NCBI RefSeq assembly: GCF_030684895.1
Contig: NZ_JAUXXP010000024.1
Span: 1-50,235 of the forward strand
Source: Pseudomonas sp.
Lineage (GTDB): Bacteria > Pseudomonadota > Gammaproteobacteria > Pseudomonadales > Pseudomonadaceae
Reading direction: 5' to 3'
Length of the DNA: 50,235 bases
This document shows, piece by piece, positions 48,995 through 50,235 of the stretch. The translations under genes were made by a program, and so were the position numbers. Each line of letters starts with the position of its first letter. Positions within the stretch are counted from its first letter, which is position 1. The notes beneath the pieces are model-generated. The model was given only the letters and a program-made list of their open reading frames with translations, searched no databases and had not been told where the DNA came from.

Positions 48995-49663
48995 TCAGTC
49001 GTCGCTGCCCATGATGCCGAAAATCTGCAGCAGGCTGACGAACAGGTTGTAGATCGATACATACAGGCTGATGGTCGCCATGATGTAGTTGCGCTCGCCG
49101 CCATGGATGATCGCGCTGGTCTGGAACAGGATGCAGGCCGAGGAGAACAGGACGAAACCTGCGCTGATCGCCAGTTGCAGGCCGCTGATCTGGAAGAAGA
49201 AGCCGGCAACCATCGCACCGATCAGCACAAAGAAACCTGCAGTGATAAAGCCACTGAGGAAGCTCATGTCCTTGCGGGTGGTCAGCACGTAGGCCGACAG
49301 GCCGCAGAATACCAGTGCGGTCATGGTAAAGGCCGAGCTGACAACTTCAGCGCCGTTGGCCATGCCCATATAGCGGTTGAGGATTGGCCCGAGGGTGTAG
49401 CCCATAAAGCCGGTCAGGGCGAGGGTCGAAACCAGGCCCCAGGCCGAGTTACGCAGTTTGGCGGTGAGGAAGAACAGGCCGTAAAAGCCGATCAGCACCA
49501 CGAAGATATTCGGATAAGGCACATTGGCGCGCTGCGCGATGTACGCCACCAGGCCGCTGAAGGCCAGGGTGATGGCCAGCAGGCCATAGGTGTTGCGCAG
49601 GACGCGGCTGACTTCTTGCTGCTCAACCTGCGTATGGTCAAGTGCATAATTGTGTTCGTTCAT
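48995..49663 (-). CDS. yccA: Bax inhibitor-1/YccA family membrane protein
   Basis: A 222-residue inner-membrane protein with seven hydrophobic segments and a short acidic tail (IMGSDD), of the BI-1/YccA family. YccA modulates the FtsH protease in E. coli and related proteins leak Ca2+ or H+. The N terminus [33 protein letters not shown] and the conserved [15 protein letters not shown] segment fit. AGGAG lies seven bases before the ATG. It is divergent from the tRNA-Ser gene. Confidence 0.94.
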   Translation of the reverse strand: MNEHNYALDHTQVEQQEVSRVLRNTYGLLAITLAFSGLVAYIAQRANVPYPNIFVVLIGFYGLFFLTAKLRNSAWGLVSTLALTGFMGYTLGPILNRYMGMANGAEVVSSAFTMTALVFCGLSAYVLTTRKDMSFLSGFITAGFFVLIGAMVAGFFFQISGLQLAISAGFVLFSSACILFQTSAIIHGGERNYIMATISLYVSIYNLFVSLLQIFGIMGSDD

Positions 49664-49750
49664 GGCGACACTCCTGAAATGGCTGATGGTTCCGTGACCA
49701 AGGTCAGGCCCGATAATAGCAGAGGCAGATAAAGAGCCAATACGCAGAGT

Positions 49751-49778
49751 TTGACAGCGTGTTGCGTTCGGGTAAGAT
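49751..49778 (+). promoter_or_regulatory. Sigma-70 promoter of the tRNA-Ser gene
   Basis: TTGACA (49751-49756), 16 bases, TAAGAT (49773-49778). It is followed by a G/C-rich discriminator (TGCCGCCCGC), the usual mark of stringently controlled stable-RNA promoters. It lies 17 bases before the tRNA. Confidence 0.8.
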
Positions 49779-49795
49779 TGCCGCCCGCGAACGCC

Positions 49796-49885
49796 GGAAG
49801 CGTGGCAGAGCGGTTGAATGCAACGGTCTTGAAAACCGTCGAAGGGGAAACTCTTCCGTGAGTTCGAATCTCACCGCTTCCGCCA
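49796..49885 (+). tRNA. tRNA-Ser (anticodon UGA)
   Basis: A 90-base class II tRNA with encoded CCA. The acceptor stem is GGAAGCG / CGCTTCC, the anticodon stem ACGGT / ACCGT with loop CTTGAAA (anticodon TGA at 49830-49832), a long variable arm GAAGGGGAAACTCTTC, and the T arm GTGAGTTCGAATCTCAC. It reads UCN serine codons. No attachment-site duplicate or integrase is seen beside it. Confidence 0.97.
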
Positions 49886-49989
49886 CATTCCTCTGGCCGT
49901 CATCCTTGCGCACAGCTTTATTGGCGCTTGCATTTTGACGGTTATGCGCCAAGCTGGGTTTAACAAATCTCCAGCCTTCCAACCCAACC

Positions 49990-50006
49990 AGCCGCTTTTA
50001 GCGGCT
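49990..50006 (+). terminator. Small hairpin ahead of gacA
   Basis: Stem AGCCGC / GCGGCT with loop TTTTA, between the tRNA and gacA. There is no T tract after it, so its role is uncertain. Confidence 0.35.
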
Positions 50007-50025
50007 GATGCAAACGGGGTGTCGC

Positions 50026-50235
50026 TTGATCAGGGTGCTAGTTGTTGATGACCACGACCTGGTGCGTACCGGCATCACCCGTATGCTGGCTGATATCGAC
50101 GGCTTGCATGTAGTGGGTCAAGCCGAGTCTGGCGAAGAATCCCTGAAGAAAGCCCGCGAACTGAAGCCCGACGTTGTCCTGATGGACATCAAGATGCCGG
50201 GCATCGGCGGCCTCGAAGCCACGCGCAAACTGATT
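50026..50235 (+). CDS. gacA: Response regulator GacA (partial, runs off the window)
   Basis: The first 70 residues of a NarL-type response regulator almost identical to Pseudomonas GacA: MIRVLVVDDHDLVRTGITRM, with Asp8-Asp9 and the phospho-acceptor Asp54 in VVLMDIKMPGIGG. GacS/GacA drives the small RNAs RsmY/Z and so secondary metabolism and biofilm genes. The start is TTG at 50026, as known for gacA of P. fluorescens, with GGGGT before it. The receiver domain is cut by the window end; uvrC would normally follow. Confidence 0.94.
   Translation, partial: MIRVLVVDDHDLVRTGITRMLADIDGLHVVGQAESGEESLKKARELKPDVVLMDIKMPGIGGLEATRKLI

Noticed and set aside
49796..49885. tRNA-Ser as an integration site
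   Set aside because: No 3'-end duplicate, integrase or atypical DNA is found next to it; gacA follows at once.

Overview
The window is chromosomal DNA from a Pseudomonas. Nearly every protein reads as a Pseudomonas ortholog, third codon positions are G/C rich, and signature features are present: a 531-residue isocitrate lyase, monomeric plus dimeric isocitrate dehydrogenases, and a gacA that opens on TTG. From memory, the gene order of 18.5-50 kb matches the P. aeruginosa PAO1 block around PA2604-PA2634, and 4.3-13.2 kb resembles PA2652-PA2659. Several insertions and rearrangements lie between, so this is a relative and not P. aeruginosa itself. No database search was possible.

Layout. 1-230: the remnant of a REP-associated Y1 transposase running into an 81-bp inverted-repeat element. 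279-4091 (minus): DUF1272 protein, GlxA/AraC-type regulator, a small unknown, an alpha/beta hydrolase and a patatin-like protein. 4287-6897 (plus): two PepSY periplasmic proteins with an OmpR-type two-component system that resembles bqsPQRS/carRS. 6925-13178: FMN reductase, a dCache chemoreceptor (TlpQ-like) behind a sigma-28 promoter, a NhaC/YuiF-type transporter and a second chemoreceptor. 13599-18309: a secreted pectinacetylesterase-like hydrolase, two small proteins and a Tat-exported PhoX phosphatase with a Pho box. 18505-20576: aceA with a long leader and an RccR-type operator. 20745-23785: a four-gene minus operon (L16 hydroxylase, GNAT, DUF7931, secretin-like), its last gene broken by an in-frame amber codon. 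23864-28562: purB, a 125-bp palindromic element, then EamA-hflD-mnmA-Nudix. 28688-32532: divergent idh and icd. 32611-37628: cspD, clpS, clpA, infA, bpt, aat. 37689-46523: trxB, then ftsK-lolA-rarA-crcB-serS-cysG, with a LexA-type box between trxB and ftsK. 46508-48875 (minus): tusD-tusC-tusB-tusE-ybiB. 48995-49663: yccA. 49796-49885: tRNA-Ser(UGA). 50026-end: the start of gacA.

Functional themes. All three isocitrate-consuming enzymes (AceA, Idh, Icd) lie within 14 kb, the first with a KDPG-responsive-type operator. The whole bacterial N-degron set (Aat, Bpt, ClpS, ClpA) lies within 4.5 kb. The 2-thiouridine tRNA pathway is represented by mnmA and tusBCDE.

I see no prophage, CRISPR array, toxin-antitoxin pair or obvious genomic island. 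The most interesting material is in the non-coding DNA: several recognisable operators (RccR-, LexA-, PhoB-, BqsR/PmrA- and sigma-28-type), two unexplained palindromic repeat elements, symmetrical sites next to the GlxA-type regulator and cspD, and the amber-interrupted secretin-domain gene.
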